Origin: Gonatopus flavifemur | Lineage: Eukaryota; Arthropoda; Insecta; Hymenoptera; Dryinidae | Assembly: GCA_018340375.1 (NCBI GenBank) | Contig: JAFFJZ010000013.1 | Location: 3,946,501-4,010,500 of the forward strand | DNA length: 64,000 bases | Reading direction: 5' to 3' | Shown here: positions 44,866 to 56,992 of the stretch, piece after piece | How positions within the stretch are numbered: position 1 is the stretch's first letter | How the letters are laid out: each line of letters starts with the position of its first letter | Made by a program: the position numbers and the translations under genes | The notes under the pieces: generated by a model | Databases searched by the model: none | Told to the model about the DNA's origin: nothing | The model's input: only the letters and a program-made list of their open reading frames with translations

Positions 44866-46752
44866 TTAATCGCAAAGAATGTACAAAAGTAATTTATCAG
44901 AAGAGTAACAGAGTAAGAGTAATGTTTTTTGTAACACAATATTGCTATTGCTTACAGGTATTTGGCCAATACACAGCAATTTATAAAACCACTCAGCACC
45001 CAATATGGCATCAATCTCAGCTGGTTTATGAAACTCTGAATCGGCTAACCTAATATTGATTGGCATATTCAATTGATTCCTATTGGGCAAACGTTGAGAT
45101 GGTAGAGGTTCGGTGATTTTCTGTAAGATCAAAAAATTTATTCTAGCTGAGAATTCATTGTTCTCTGATTTTATAGTTGCGTTTACTGAATAATTAACTT
45201 GGGAAACTAGCTGATGTATGCCACAAATGGTAATATCACTTCTCTGAGTACTCAAGCCTAATTTCTCCACGAGACTCATTGAAATAAAATTTGATTGCGA
45301 ACCGGAATCTAGTAATATTCTACAGGGATGAGAATTTCCCAAACAATCTAAAATATTAACAACTGCAGTTGATAATATGACACTGATCGATTTTTGTGAC
45401 GTACTACTTGTCAGATTGACTTGTGGTTTACTGAAACAAGGGTTTGTTGTTGAAGCAGTGCCCTGAGGAACATTTTGAGGATCGATTTGGGAATCATTTT
45501 GTACATTTGTTCTGGTCTCAACAGACACGGATCTGTGCAACAAACAGTGATGTTTCCCATTGCATTTTTCACAATGAGAGGAAGTACAATCATTGATCAT
45601 ATGATTCGACTTCAAACAATCAAAGCAGAGTCCCGCTCTTTTAACAATATTAATTCGATCTTCGTAATTTGCTGTCAATAATTTTTCGCAAGATTGCGTA
45701 AAATGAGCTTGTTTGCAAATATGACAAAATGGTTTTGTTCGGGCAACATAATTGGTTGAAAATTGATTAGATTTTTGCATTGTGTTACGTGAAGTGGTCG
45801 CTCGATTGTGATTATTATGATTGACCGACTCATCTGATTTAGTCTCTAATATTTTTTGCCGATGATGCAAAAATTCTAATAATAAATCCATATTTGCATC
45901 CTCTGCATCGTGTAACTTTTCTCTCCACAGCATTTGAGTTTGGTTATCAAGTTTTGATACCACTGCATAGATAGGGAATGACTGTAAGAATGGTTGATTC
46001 AATGCTTGTAAAGCACGATAATGTCTAGTAGCTGTGTCTAATATATCACCGATTGAAGCAGCAGTGGCCTTTGGAACGGCTTTTAAATCGAATAATCCTT
46101 TTATACGTTTTTGAATTATAGCCATAGGGTCATCGTAATACTTCTTCAAAATTGACCAGGCTATGACGTAGTTAGCATCTGTATTATCTAGGGACTCAAT
46201 TTTTTCAAGCGCCTTTCCGGAAAGACATGACCGTAAATAAATCAATTTCTGTGAATCTCTGAGTTTAGGATTTGCATGTATTGCAGATTCAAAGGAATTG
46301 GCAAACCCAGGCCATGCTTCGTAAGAGCCACAAAAATTCGGTAGCTCCATCTTCGGAAGTTTGACTGAAATATCATTGTTTGAATTTGCATCTGCTTGAA
46401 CAGCTGCCATGTTATTACCAACATTATGATTTGCTAAAGCATGATCATTGGCAAGATTATTACGATCATCTTCATTTATCAAAGCCTGAGCTCTTGCAGA
46501 GCATTGAACATATTCTTCTTCGAATTCAATACGATTATCGTACTCATTCTGTACTTGATCATCTTCGACTAACTCTTCAATTTTCGTTTGAATTTCTTCG
46601 AAACGTTCTAGAACAACTGACAATAATATGACTCTAGTTCTTAATTGCAATATATCAGGTTGAGCGGCATAATCGTCTGAAAACTTCTTGAATTTAGTTA
46701 ATTTAGCTTTCACCGCTCCTCTTTCTCGATTCAATGATTTAAGTGTACTCAT
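44866..46752 (-). pseudogene. BEL/Pao retrotransposon gag-protease, 3'-truncated
   Basis: A 628-codon open frame starting at MSTLKSLNRERGAVKAKLTK. A coiled N-terminus is followed by the BEL gag domain from about residue 133 (LPKMELPNFCGSYEAWPGF...YLRSCLSGKALEKI). Three zinc-binding segments follow: CHICKQAHFTQSC, CFDCLKSNHMINDC (CX2CX4HX4C) and CEKCNGKHHCLLH. Then comes the aspartic protease with LLDSGSQSNFIS and GAEWFYKLL. Homology ends at NSNIVLQKT, where full-length Pao proteins run on into RT; the last ~20 residues come from unrelated DNA. RT, RNase H and integrase are missing, and the Harbinger end lies only 72 bp away. No LTR was identified. Confidence 0.9.
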
Positions 46753-47643
46753 TTTTATGTTAATTAAATAATCAAATTTGAATATTTACGTGATATGACA
46801 ATCGTTATTGGATGTCAAAATCTCAACCGGAATTGAAGGTCACATTGTATGATCAATAATCTGCACATTGATAGATGATCAACAATCAGCTAGAGTAGCG
46901 AATTATCAAATTCAATACTAGTTTTTGATTTAATACTAATTTACGAAGAATTATAATGATCACTTATAATTATAATCTAGTGTGACGTTTATATTCCAAT
47001 GTACAATTTTTCTAGTAACAGACATAAGACGAGTGACAAATTTTCGTAACACAACGCACTCACACTTGAAATGAGAACTGATCAAAATGTTGACAACTTA
47101 CAGAATGTTACTATTTGTTTTTCTAATCCCTTACGTTCGCACTTTGAATGCGCTCCTTTGTTGTGTTGTGACGCGATCTATGTTGTATGCCTCGGCGTAG
47201 CTTTCCTCGATTGGTTCTGTTCCCGTTGTTGTGGTGCGATTCACGTTGTCACTGTACGTCTTAATCGCTTGTTGTGATGTGATTCAATCGATGTCATGTG
47301 ATTCAAAATCGATCGAATCAATCGTTTTCGTTGCTGTGGCTCAATCCACATTTCCGCTGTATACATTAATAACTAGATGTAAAACGCCTCAAAATCGAAA
47401 TGAATCGATTTTCTCGTTTTCGTTGTCGTTATCGTGATTCAGTCCACGATCGCCTCACGTATCCTTCCACGTTGTATCGTGAACCAATAGATGTCGCAAG
47501 CGTCAAATGAAACGTATATTGTTTTCCAAGAAAAGTTTGGCTTCGTTAACGATATACACATATATATGTATATATATATGTGTCCACTGGAATATTTAAT
47601 CGTTGCAAAGATTTTCTTTGTAACATCGATGAACTTTATGTAC

Positions 47644-47674
<31 letters not shown>

Positions 47675-48590
47675 CAGGCTTTCACGGTTTCTGACGAACC
47701 AAACACTTCACGATTGAAAGACGTTTTTCGTTATAACTGCCAGTCGGCCATTACAGTCGTTGTTAAGATTTCGTTTCACATTCAAAATTCGATTTAACGT
47801 TATGAAAGTATTGTTTCTGGTATATCCGATTTGCTATGAAACGTAAACTTTGTTAAAGTTTGTCGCGACACGTTACACGACCGATTCTCTAATGTCCATT
47901 TCCGAACACTGATGTCGATAGACGCGCTGATACGGTACGAAGGACCATGTTGATGCTACGCGATACGAAATTCGATTTTAATCGAAATTCACGTACCAAC
48001 TCTTCATTGGAGTTATCTCAATGAAGTCTCCTTTATTTTACGTTAAGAAAATGGATTTGTATGAATGACTGAAACGATTTACGATTTTATAGAATAGATA
48101 TTTATTCAGTCTTTACAATGCGACTGTTCTCGTTAACCGTCATGCGACCAATGACGCTTTCTTCGTGTCAAACCCATGATGCCCTCTTCTTCGTGCTTCG
48201 AGAACCAATCAGAAAATTCGTTACAAAAAAATAAACATGGCTATCGCATTGACCGCTCAAATTGAAACAAGGCAGAAACAATTTTATTATAATCATAGTC
48301 TTAGATCCATACTCAACAACTTTCTCGCATCTTTGACACTTCATTTTCGCCAGGAATAAATATAAACTTGTATGAGCGTTGAAAAAGCACAACCGAAATG
48401 AGCAAAACGTGGAAAATAGACTCTGCGCGTCCGCTCTTGCTTGTTTTCGTGCTAATTTTCGTTTCAAGGCATAAGCACACAATCGCGTCAGCATGATACC
48501 ATGAGGCCATAAGCCATAAAGCATAAAAAGGCTCATGCTATCAATTTTAGTGGAAGCATAACACGTTATGCGCTATGTTTTTTTCTAAGA
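46753..48590. other. No gene recognised; possible BEL leader, poly-T tract
   Basis: May hold the 5' leader or LTR of the minus-strand BEL fragment, but no paired LTR exists in the window. Contains a T-run of about 25 bases at 47645-47670 and a TATATG microsatellite at 47558-47580. Confidence 0.4.
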
Positions 48591-48599
48591 GTGTCTGCA

Positions 48600-48890
48600 T
48601 TAGTTCTGATAACCTCACACATCACGCGAGGGGAGAAAAATTCTCGCTTTCTAGAAATCTGCTTTGTGAACGAGCAAAACGTTCGCTCCTACAGCAAAAA
48701 CACTCCTGTTTTGGCAAAACATTTGCTGATTCAGCAAATTTTCTAGCAGTCTGTATATCTATAATGTCGTATTGCTGGATCACCAAGTGTTTGCGGAAAC
48801 AGCAAGATTTACGCTGAAAAGTAAACTTTTTGCTAATTCAATGAAAAGATTTATCATATCAGCAAACCGAATTTTTGATATTCCTTTCTC
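48600..48890. repeat. AGCAAA/TTTGCT palindrome array, second locus
   Basis: Repeated AGCAAAACNTTTGCTGATTCAGCAAATTTT and related units, resembling 26406-26777. Non-coding. Confidence 0.65.
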
Positions 48891-48895
48891 TCAGA

Positions 48896-49024
48896 CAGCG
48901 TGGCCAACAAAATCCTACCAGATTCCGCTGATTGATCAATTCCTATGAAGACGAAAATAGGATAGGGTGGCTCTATAAGAATCAACCAATCGTCATCAGT
49001 CAGTAGGATTTTTTGGCAACGTTG
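48896..49024. mobile_element. 129-bp MITE with perfect 8-bp TSD
   Basis: Ends CAGCGTGGCCAACAAAATCC and GGATTTTTTGGCAACGTTG are imperfect inverts. The flanking octamer CTCTCAGA is duplicated exactly (48888-48895 and 49025-49032). Same length and end type as 55150-55278; a hAT-type MITE family. Confidence 0.88.
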
Positions 49025-49079
49025 CTCTCAGAGCATTCATGCGTTTATATGCTCAAGCCTTCAGTACGCTTTTCTCTCA

Positions 49080-50490
49080 CAGCACAAAAGTTTAAAAAGA
49101 ATTCTTGAGGTTTCAAATTGAATTTTTCAAGCCCAAATTGAGGTCTTCTGAGATTCAAAGGAACTCAGAGAAAATCAAAAAGGGAGATATTGAAGGCAAT
49201 TTTTGGTCCAAAGTTTCAAAGAAATCCAGAGGGATTGAGAGGAATTCAGACAAGTGAATGGAAAAAAATGGTGCGTGGGATTTCTCAGAGGGATTCAGAG
49301 GAATGCAGAGAAACTCAGAGAGAAATAAATTGACAAAATGCTCCAGTCTGATTTTAGAGACATTCAAGAAGTTTCAGAGAGATTCGGAAAGATTGACAGG
49401 AATCCAGAGACATTCAGGACAATTCAGTAACATTTAAAAAGGAGTGAATTGAGAAAAATTCCTAGTCAAAAGTTCCAGAGAATTCCAGAGGGTTTCAGAG
49501 ATATCCGAAGGAATTCAGAGACAGATGATGTGGTGAAAATTATGCGTTTGACTTTTTGTAGAGATTCAGAGGAATTCAGAAGAATTAAGAAAAAAATACA
49601 ATGAGGAAAATTTTTGGTTCACAATCCCTGGTCAAAGAATTTCTCTGAATCTCTCTGAAAAGTTTATGTTCCAGAAAACTTGAGCAGAACTCAGTGAAAT
49701 TCGGCGGGATTCAGAAAAATTGAGAGACGGATGGACGGGGAAAAATTGTGTGTTGAACTTCTCCGAGGATTCCGCAAACATTCAACAGATGTATGGGAAT
49801 TCATGGAATTTCGGGGGCTGAGGGATGTGGGAAGAATTACCGGTTGAGAATCTCAAGGGAATTCAGAGGATCCCACAGAAAATCAGATAAATTCAAAGAC
49901 AGATGGAGTAAGGAGAATTAGGCATGGAAGTTTTCAGGTGAACTCAGACAGATTCCGAAAGATTCAGAGAGGATTTCAGGAGAATTCAGGGAGACGTGAA
50001 TTTAAAGAATTTCTGGTTTGGTATCTCAGAGAAATCGGGAAGGTTCCACGAAACTTCAGATAAATTTCAAGCCAGGTGAATTGGAGAGAATTGTGCATTG
50101 AATTTTTCAGAGAGATACGAAGAGATTGAGAAGAATCTAGAAAAAATTCGAAGAAACCGAAAGTGGAACGAATTCCTGAGTCCAAAATCGCAGAGGAATT
50201 CAGAGACAGGAGAAAATGGCATGTTGAACTCCTCGAAGGGAATTGGAAGAATTCAGAGCAATTTGAAGGATTTCAAGGAAATTTAGAAAGAAGTCAACTG
50301 ATACAAATTTTTTGCCCCAAATTCCGGAGGAATTCAGGTACATGACAATTGGGAAGAACTGTACATTGAACTCACCAGGATTCAGGAACAAGTAAATATG
50401 GACTTCGGTCGCAATTTTCAGATGAATTCAGAAAATTTCACAAAGATTCAGAGAAAATCAGAAAACGCGGAATCGTGAAAAATTATGGTT
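49080..50490 (+). repeat. Purine-rich GAATTCAGAG repeat field
   Basis: About 1.4 kb of degenerate units built from GGAATTCAGAG, AGATTCAGAGA and GAGAAAATTGTGCATTGAA, with a higher-order period near 90-120 bp. One strand is strongly purine-biased. ORFs on both strands here translate the repeat and are not genes. Confidence 0.8.
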
Positions 50491-51059
50491 CGAACATTAT
50501 TGAAGGATTGGAAGAGCTTTAGAGAAACTTCTTTGATCTCGAGATCAAATATCCGTCTCTAAATTTCCCTGAACCTCCCTAAATTTCTGGAGATTTTGCT
50601 CATTCGTATCTCGAAGCTTTTTTTCCAATTTCTCTGAATTCTTCTGGGTAGCTATTTGAATCTTCTTTACATCTTTGCGAATCCCTCAAAATTGTATCCC
50701 CCAGATCTCGCAGCTATCTTCAGATTTGTCTCAATTTTTCTCTGAATTCTGAAGAATTTCTAAACATTTCTGGATTGGTCAAACCGAGTTCCCAAAGTTT
50801 CTCTTCTGGCGTTTTCGAATGTTTTGGGATATTTTTCAATCTTTCGAATTCCTCGGAATTTTATTCGTTTTTATAATTCAAATTGAGATTCAAATTATGA
50901 AAATATTCGATTAAAATATTGTCATTAGAATTTGAATTGTGCGTAATTCTACACTGTGATAAATGATTCATTTGAAATTGTAATGATACATAAGTCATTA
51001 TTTAACACCTTGAAATTCGTCAAAAAAGCATAAAGTTCCCATCTTTAAATATGACAAAT

Positions 51060-51300
51060 CATTCCGCTCAATTAGCAAAAAGCTTGCTATCTCAGCTGAA
51101 ATCTTGATCTTTGAGCAAGCGCTTGCAGTTCAAGGAATTGGACACTGTGAATGTGCAGACTGCTAAAAAATTCGCTGAATTAGCCAATATCTTACTAAAA
51201 AAGCCAAATTTTTTCTTTAATAGCAAATGTTCTGCTAATTCAGCAAAGCAGATTTTTTTTAATCGCTATTCCAGCAAGAATTTTTCTTCGTTTGTGTGTG
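51060..51300. repeat. AGCAAA/GCTGAATTAGC array, third locus
   Basis: Units such as TTAGCAAAAAGCTTGCTA, GCTAATTCAGCAAAG and AAATTCGCTGAATTAGCC resemble those at 26406 and 48600. The 75-codon ORF at 51111-51338 overlaps the array. Confidence 0.6.
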
Positions 51301-51869
51301 AAACTCCAAATGTGTTGGATTGGGAAGATAGGAAATAGTTCAATTATTGTTTATAATCAGTACCGAGATAGAAAAGCGTGCTATGCATTTTCATAACTGA
51401 TGATACTGCTGGAAAGAATCAAACCGCAATAATAGAAATAACATAAAGTGCTCAAAATAGCGTGCCGTCAACTTGAGATTATAAACATAACTTAACTTGT
51501 TAAAGGTGCATGTAATGGTGAGATCATGTATACATCACAGAACCATTCGGTTCACATACCATGTTCGCAGAAACATAGTGAAATGCGGAAACATCTGGGT
51601 ACCATCATGACAGCATTCATGTGTGAAATAGTTTTCAGAATTATTTCTCCATTATCAATACATTTTTGTTCCACGCAATGCTACCTTCATGTTGCCATTA
51701 ATATAGCAAAACATGGCTCATTTTTCTCACCGTGATATGGCTGAACATGGTGTCATAATCCTTCAATAATGGTGTCACGTTATTTGACGCGAAATGCAAC
51801 AATTATGTTGCCACGTTTTGCTGTAGTACAAAGCAAACACCACGATCAAACAAACAAACAAAGAAGCAC

Positions 51870-52635
51870 ACAAACTACGGGCGAACACTTCATAATAATT
51901 GAAATATCGCTCTGTACAGCACTTATACTTGAATCGGAGAATGGCTGTACACGGCGATATTTTGATCAAAATGAAGCGTTCGGTCGTAGTTTGTCATAAA
52001 CGATTCGGCTGCTGCCACGCCGCTAGTATCCCCTTAAATGGATACTAGCGTCGGTAACTCGCGTGATCGGTTAAAAAGAGACAGAATCATAAGATAGAAA
52101 GAGAGATCCAATACCAACGATAGTATCCCCTTAATAGAAACGTTTTAAGACAGCATCACAGTGGTTGAGGGGATACTAGCGTACCATCCGAGTAAAGATT
52201 TGGTGTGATAGATTCCTCCGAACTGAGCTTATGAAATTGTCTGAAATTTTCAGGAAATGATCTTGGATACCCTTTAAATTGCTGTACAGAGTCCGAATTG
52301 TAAATTTCGGGCAAAAAATTTTTTTTCTACATTCAAAATTTGGACTCTGTACAGCAATTGAAAAGGTATCAGAAATTATTCCCTGGAAATTTCAGACAAT
52401 TTCATGAGCTCAGTTCGGAGAAATCTGTCACACAGAATCTTTACTCGGATGTTACGCTAGTATCCCCTTAAGGTGTTACTAGCGGCGTGGCAGCAGCCAA
52501 ATCGTTCATGACAGACTACGAGCAAACGCTTCAATTTTAACATGATATCACTTGGTGCAGCACTTTCATTTAAATCAGAGAAGTGCTGTACCAAAATGTA
52601 AATGATTTGGCTGCTGCCACGCCGCTAGTATCCCC
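51870..52635. mobile_element. Chain of GGGGATACTAGCG MITEs joined by TTAA
   Basis: Consecutive units end in CTAGTATCCCC followed by TTAA at 52034, about 52135, 52468 and 52636. Interiors differ: a partial copy of the 32886 type to 52033; a short unit at about 52038-52134; a 299-bp hairpin at 52169-52467 (GGGGATACTAGCGTACCATC to GATGTTACGCTAGTATCCCC); and a 164-bp hairpin at 52472-52635. Shared ends with unlike interiors suggest mobilisation by one transposase at TTAA sites. Confidence 0.8.
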
Positions 52636-52779
52636 TTAAGAGGATAATAAATGAAGATATTAATCGAATAATCATCGTATTTTATTCCTACATTTCCTCT
52701 CGAGATTGGTGTTTTCAAATTTCAGGACCAGTAATCTACATAAAATAAATGAATTTCATGAATTTCTCCGTATATCAAC

Positions 52780-53420
52780 GCCATGGTATGTGCTAATAAT
52801 GAATCGATTATGGTTGCGCGGGATGTTTTCATGTAATGCATTCATAATACATGCATCATGGCAGCATGATTCGGCTCGTTTTCGATGCCACGGTATGTGT
52901 CAATGATGCATTAATCATGTTTGAGCGGAATGGTTTCCCGTAATGCATCCATAATACCATAAACCTGACACCATGAATGGCTCTTATTTCAGATGCCATA
53001 TCGTGCATCGATGATTCATCAATTTTTGTGGATCATAATGTTCGCTTACATTGTCACCAATAACAATGCTCAATACGGAAACACCTTGGTACCATCTTGC
53101 TAACATTTTTATCCATACCATGGCTCCAAGATGGTACCATTATGACTACATTTTTCTATCTGGGATAATCACTACCCAGATAGAAAAATGTCTCAATAAT
53201 GCCATCATAATTGTGACATTCACGCCAAGAAATGTTTTTATCATGGTACCAAGGTGTTCCCGCATAAAGCATTGTTCTTGGTAGCAAAACGAGGTGATGG
53301 TACCATAATAAAGACATAATGTTCACATTTTATGCATCATTGCAAGCTGAGCGAAGTTTATGACAGTATGTTAACGGCACATTATGTTACAAAATATTTA
53401 GGGCATGGTTTTCTATCTGG
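52780..53420. repeat. Degenerate ATGGTACCAT / TAATGCAT repeats
   Basis: Many near-palindromic units (CATGGTACCA, ATGGTACCATNATG, GTAATGCATTCATAATAC), and an internal inverted pair ACATTTTTCTATCTGGG / CCCAGATAGAAAAATGT at 53149-53200. Non-coding. Confidence 0.55.
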
Positions 53421-53692
53421 GTACACCTCATTGTAGAAATGAATAGAACTTTTCTATAATTTAATATTAACACAGTACCTATTGGGGATCATCAATTCAT
53501 TCATTACTATTCATCCTGAAACACTGTACAATAATTCCCTTCCGAAAATGCCAGGCACATCCGGATGAATCTGAACAATTCTTGGGACAAATGGCAGTTC
53601 CAAGTAGATTTTAACAGAAATTGCTCGGTATTTGTCTCAGGAACTGTTAGGATTCATCTGGATTTGCTTGGCATTTGCGGCAGGACTTTCTC

Positions 53693-53947
53693 TACACGCA
53701 GAGAAAATTATCTGAAATATTACTATACTTTACAGTGAAGTAGGGACAAAATCACATTGTGACGGTATGTATTATGTCTTTCTTAATAAAATTACTATAT
53801 TTTCTAGTAGGGAGTGGGAGAATTCTGTCATTAGTTGATAGAAAGTATAGTAATTTCAATGACAAAACATAATACATAACCTCACAATGTGATTTTGTCC
53901 CTACTATAAAGTGTAGTAATTTTTAAGGTACCTCTCCTCTGCGTGTA
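53693..53947. mobile_element. MITE with ACACGCAGAG ends
   Basis: Left TACACGCAGAGAAAA and right CTCCTCTGCGTGTA are inverted. Inside, GTAGGGACAAAATCACATTGTGA pairs with TCACAATGTGATTTTGTCCCTAC. About 255 bp. Confidence 0.8.
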
Positions 53948-53979
53948 TGTACAATGTTGGAAAGTGGGGAAATTTCGAT

Positions 53980-54079
53980 TTTCCCTGACTCACGTGAGAA
54001 TCCCCTGACTTTTCCATGCAATCTCAAATTCCCTGACAATTCCTGGTTTTCAAGGTTTTCCAGGTCACTCGCCACCCTG
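53980..54079 (-). repeat. hAT-type end CAGGGTGGCGAG, right
   Basis: The reverse complement begins CAGGGTGGCGAGTGACC and carries GTCAGGGAAT units. It is oriented opposite to 35331, and both outer flanks share GGGAGCTTCAGCATCAA as an inverted pair (35267 and 54092-54110). Confidence 0.55.
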
Positions 54080-54289
54080 AATGTTGACGCTTGATGCTGA
54101 AGCTCCCATAAAATACGCCGGTTAGTTCACTGCAAAAATTAATGTCTTATTCTGAGACATTTCTGTAGTAACTTTCAAAACGTTTTGTTTGGAATTCAAT
54201 GTGGCACAAAAGTACATCTTGTTATGTGAAACATACAGGAACGGAATGATTCATATTGCAAATAAAGGAATGCGTGACAAATATTTGCA

Positions 54290-54505
54290 AGGCATATAAT
54301 AGAGGTATTTTAGAAAGATTTTCAAGACATCTTTTAGATCATATCGATTGGACATCTAAAAGACTTCATTTACAGCTGGAAAAAGGTATCTTCTAGACCA
54401 TATCTATTAGATATCTAACATATGTCTTTTAGATGGATCTGAGGATATCTTTCGTCAGACATCTTTTAGATATCTAAAAGATTTTCATGCTTATTGGGTT
54501 ACACA
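54290..54505. repeat. AGATATCTAAAAGA repeats
   Basis: Short degenerate units (GACATCTTTTAGATATCTAAAAGA) end at CATGCTTATTGGGTT. Comparable AGATATC units and a CCCAAGTAGCA border occur at 42560-42960. Non-coding. Confidence 0.5.
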
Positions 54506-55149
54506 TTATGAAATATAATTTTTCAATTACCACAGTCAGCTGTTCGTTCATTCCATCTTCGATGCGTAGAATGGGACACGTTATGTTCGTAGTAATTAGG
54601 CTCCAAAAATTTTTTATAGCGTCTTCTTGAAGGTACATATCCTCCAATATTTGCCTTTTTTATTTCATCATCGTCCATTTTATCCAAAAATCACAAAATT
54701 CCTGGCATATGAAAAAGAAAGCGAGCACTAGATTTGATAGAATCATTGAGAAAAAACACAAGAGAACACTAACCTTTTATGGTATAAAATATCATTGAAT
54801 GCGCATGAAACGGTAGCACCAGGACATGTAACAAAACGCAACAATGTCACGTTACAAAATTTACGTTTGTGAATTTAACTCTAACTGTAGTTGAGAGTTA
54901 ACTCTCGGTTCAAAATGGTACTAGTAAGTTTACGTGACTCGTATGCACGAAGTGAAAACCAATATAGGAAAAGTGGAAATAAACGGCAGACCAAACTGGG
55001 GGTAATTCCAACCAATGTCGAATTGAGGAAGTGTGGGGTCCAAAAGAAATGTAAACAGTATCCAATGAGATAATTCATAACTTGATTCGGCAGGCGGAAA
55101 CGAGATCTCGTGGTATGTCGAATCCATGAATTTTGTTGTCACCTCCTAT

Positions 55150-55278
55150 CAGCGTTGGCAACTCCTGGATAGTACACGACGTTGATTGATCACTTTTCAT
55201 AGAATCTTGAATATGATTGGTTGCTCTATAAGAATTGACCAATCAACGTCGTGTACTATCCAAAAGTTGCCAACGCTG
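55150..55278. mobile_element. 129-bp MITE, CAGCGTTGGCAAC ends
   Basis: Nearly perfect hairpin from CAGCGTTGGCAACTCCTGG to AAAAGTTGCCAACGCTG; TAGTACACGACGTTGATTG pairs with CAATCAACGTCGTGTACTA. Flanks CCTCCTAT and CCTTCTAT match at 7 of 8 positions. Same family and length as 48896-49024. Confidence 0.9.
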
Positions 55279-55736
55279 CCTTCTATACATTTGGTTTCAC
55301 CCCCGTGTGTTGCGCAAGCAAATGCGTGATCGGACATGCGCAGTGAGATACGCGACACAAACAACGGGAAATCGACATTTGCCTGACGAAACACGTATCC
55401 TATTTCTTATTTTGGATTGTGCGGTGCATTTCTATTTTGTTTCAAACATTTTGTAATTAGGGAGCACGTTGGATATCAACGCATCGCAATATTCCTTGCG
55501 TTTTCAAGATTTCCAGAATGGTCAAGTACGCGTGTATCACTTATTTACAACCATGCTTGAAACATGAGAAGTTGTAAATTGTTGCGACAAAATCCATGAA
55601 GAATTTCAATAGCGTCATTGAAAAGAATAAGTAGTACAAAGGGAGCTGTGGAACTGGAATTTGTTTGGAGACAATCGAATTCACAGAAGGTGAGTAAAAT
55701 ACTCTCAGAATGATTTTACATCATGTATGTTATGTA

Positions 55737-55833
55737 CCCTAACAGCACACTTTGTCGCATTTCCGTGGTCTCCACGGAGATAGGTGGTATCTACGTGGAG
55801 ACCACGGAGATGCGAAGGAGTGTGCTGTTAGGG
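55737..55833. mobile_element. 97-bp TA-flanked MITE
   Basis: CCCTAACAGCACAC at the left and GTGTGCTGTTAGGG at the right are exact inverts flanked by TA on both sides. The centre holds GTGGTCTCCACGGAGAT and its inverted partner. Confidence 0.85.
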
Positions 55834-55939
55834 TAGATACCTAGAAATATTTATATTGCGTTACATTAAAATTTCATTGAATATATATATATGTACGCTG
55901 TTACAATTTTCCTAATGGTTTTCTGTATACAAAATTTTA

Positions 55940-56059
55940 GCACAGTTTTGAGTAGCTTTAATGGCATTCAGATTTCATTGATGTTGATGGTTTGTTCTTT
56001 CTTTGCTCATTTGAATTCGGCGTGGAAGACATTCAATGATCCCCCGCTGGTTTATGAGG
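55940..56059 (+). other. Possible isolated exon (weak)
   Basis: An open stretch bounded by an ATTTTAG acceptor and a GAG|GTATTA donor reads TVLSSFNGIQISLMLMVCS and then FFAHLNSAWKTFNDPPLVYE, with one hydrophobic segment. It could be part of a membrane protein. I see no connecting exons and do not recognise the sequence. Confidence 0.2.
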
Positions 56060-56992
56060 TATTAAAATGATTGATAAGGAATACATGTTTCCAAAGCTTA
56101 AATATAAAATTGAAAATCGTACGACGAAGTTATAACTTTCGTTGTAATTCGTGAGTTTTGTAAGGCACAATTTTGTTATTTCTATTTGAAAATGTGAATT
56201 ATTTGCCGGGTTAATTTAGAAACACAGAACCAGCCCAGACAGCAAAGTGTTATACGAATTCTCAACAACACGAAGCAATTGTTGTTGGGAAGTTGCTGGG
56301 AGGGTGCGTCGCCAGATGTGCAGCAAGTTCAGAAGTTGTTATGGTGCTGCGAAGATGTTTAGATACCTGAAGGTATGATACGTTAAATCAAACGATTTCT
56401 CAACAACAAAACATGAACTGATGTTGCAACAGCAAAGCAACAGTTGCAGTGCAACTTTCGCTGTGAGGGGGTATTTCCAAAAAGAGAATTTAGAGACACA
56501 GATCCTTTGTGCTTCCAGAAAGAGACTTATTTATAATAATACTCAATTTTTGATTCTCAGTGTATATAAATGTTTCTTTTGATGAAGATTGAAGGTCATT
56601 TACATGTGATATGTTCATTTTCGATTATTTGTTTCTATAATATGAATATGATAAACAGGATCAATGCTCTGCTGGAAACCGCAATGGTTTCGGGTTGGTT
56701 TTTCAATAGAATTACAATCTATCCCAATAGTTTCCAATACCAAATTTGATCGAAAAGATTAAAATTCGACCGAATTGAATCCAATCCTATCGCAGTTTCC
56801 AGCAAGGTAAGTGGATAATATTTCATCAGTTGGTGAATAATGCAAAAGCAACAATATTTTGTGGCGTAGATTTTATTGTATAATAAATCTATCCTATTCA
56901 TTCCGTTTCACGGTATTGTGGATTCAGTATATGAGAGAACTTGAGAAACAAAGATTAGAAAAAGAATGTCTTCCTCGTCACACTTCAAGTGT

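Noticed and set aside
47645..47670. Long T-run as the poly(A) tail of a minus-strand retroposed gene
   Set aside because: No processed coding sequence lies next to it on the minus strand and no target duplication was found.
49155..50391. Several 60-70 codon ORFs on both strands
   Set aside because: All are translations of the GAATTCAGAG repeat field with low-complexity composition.
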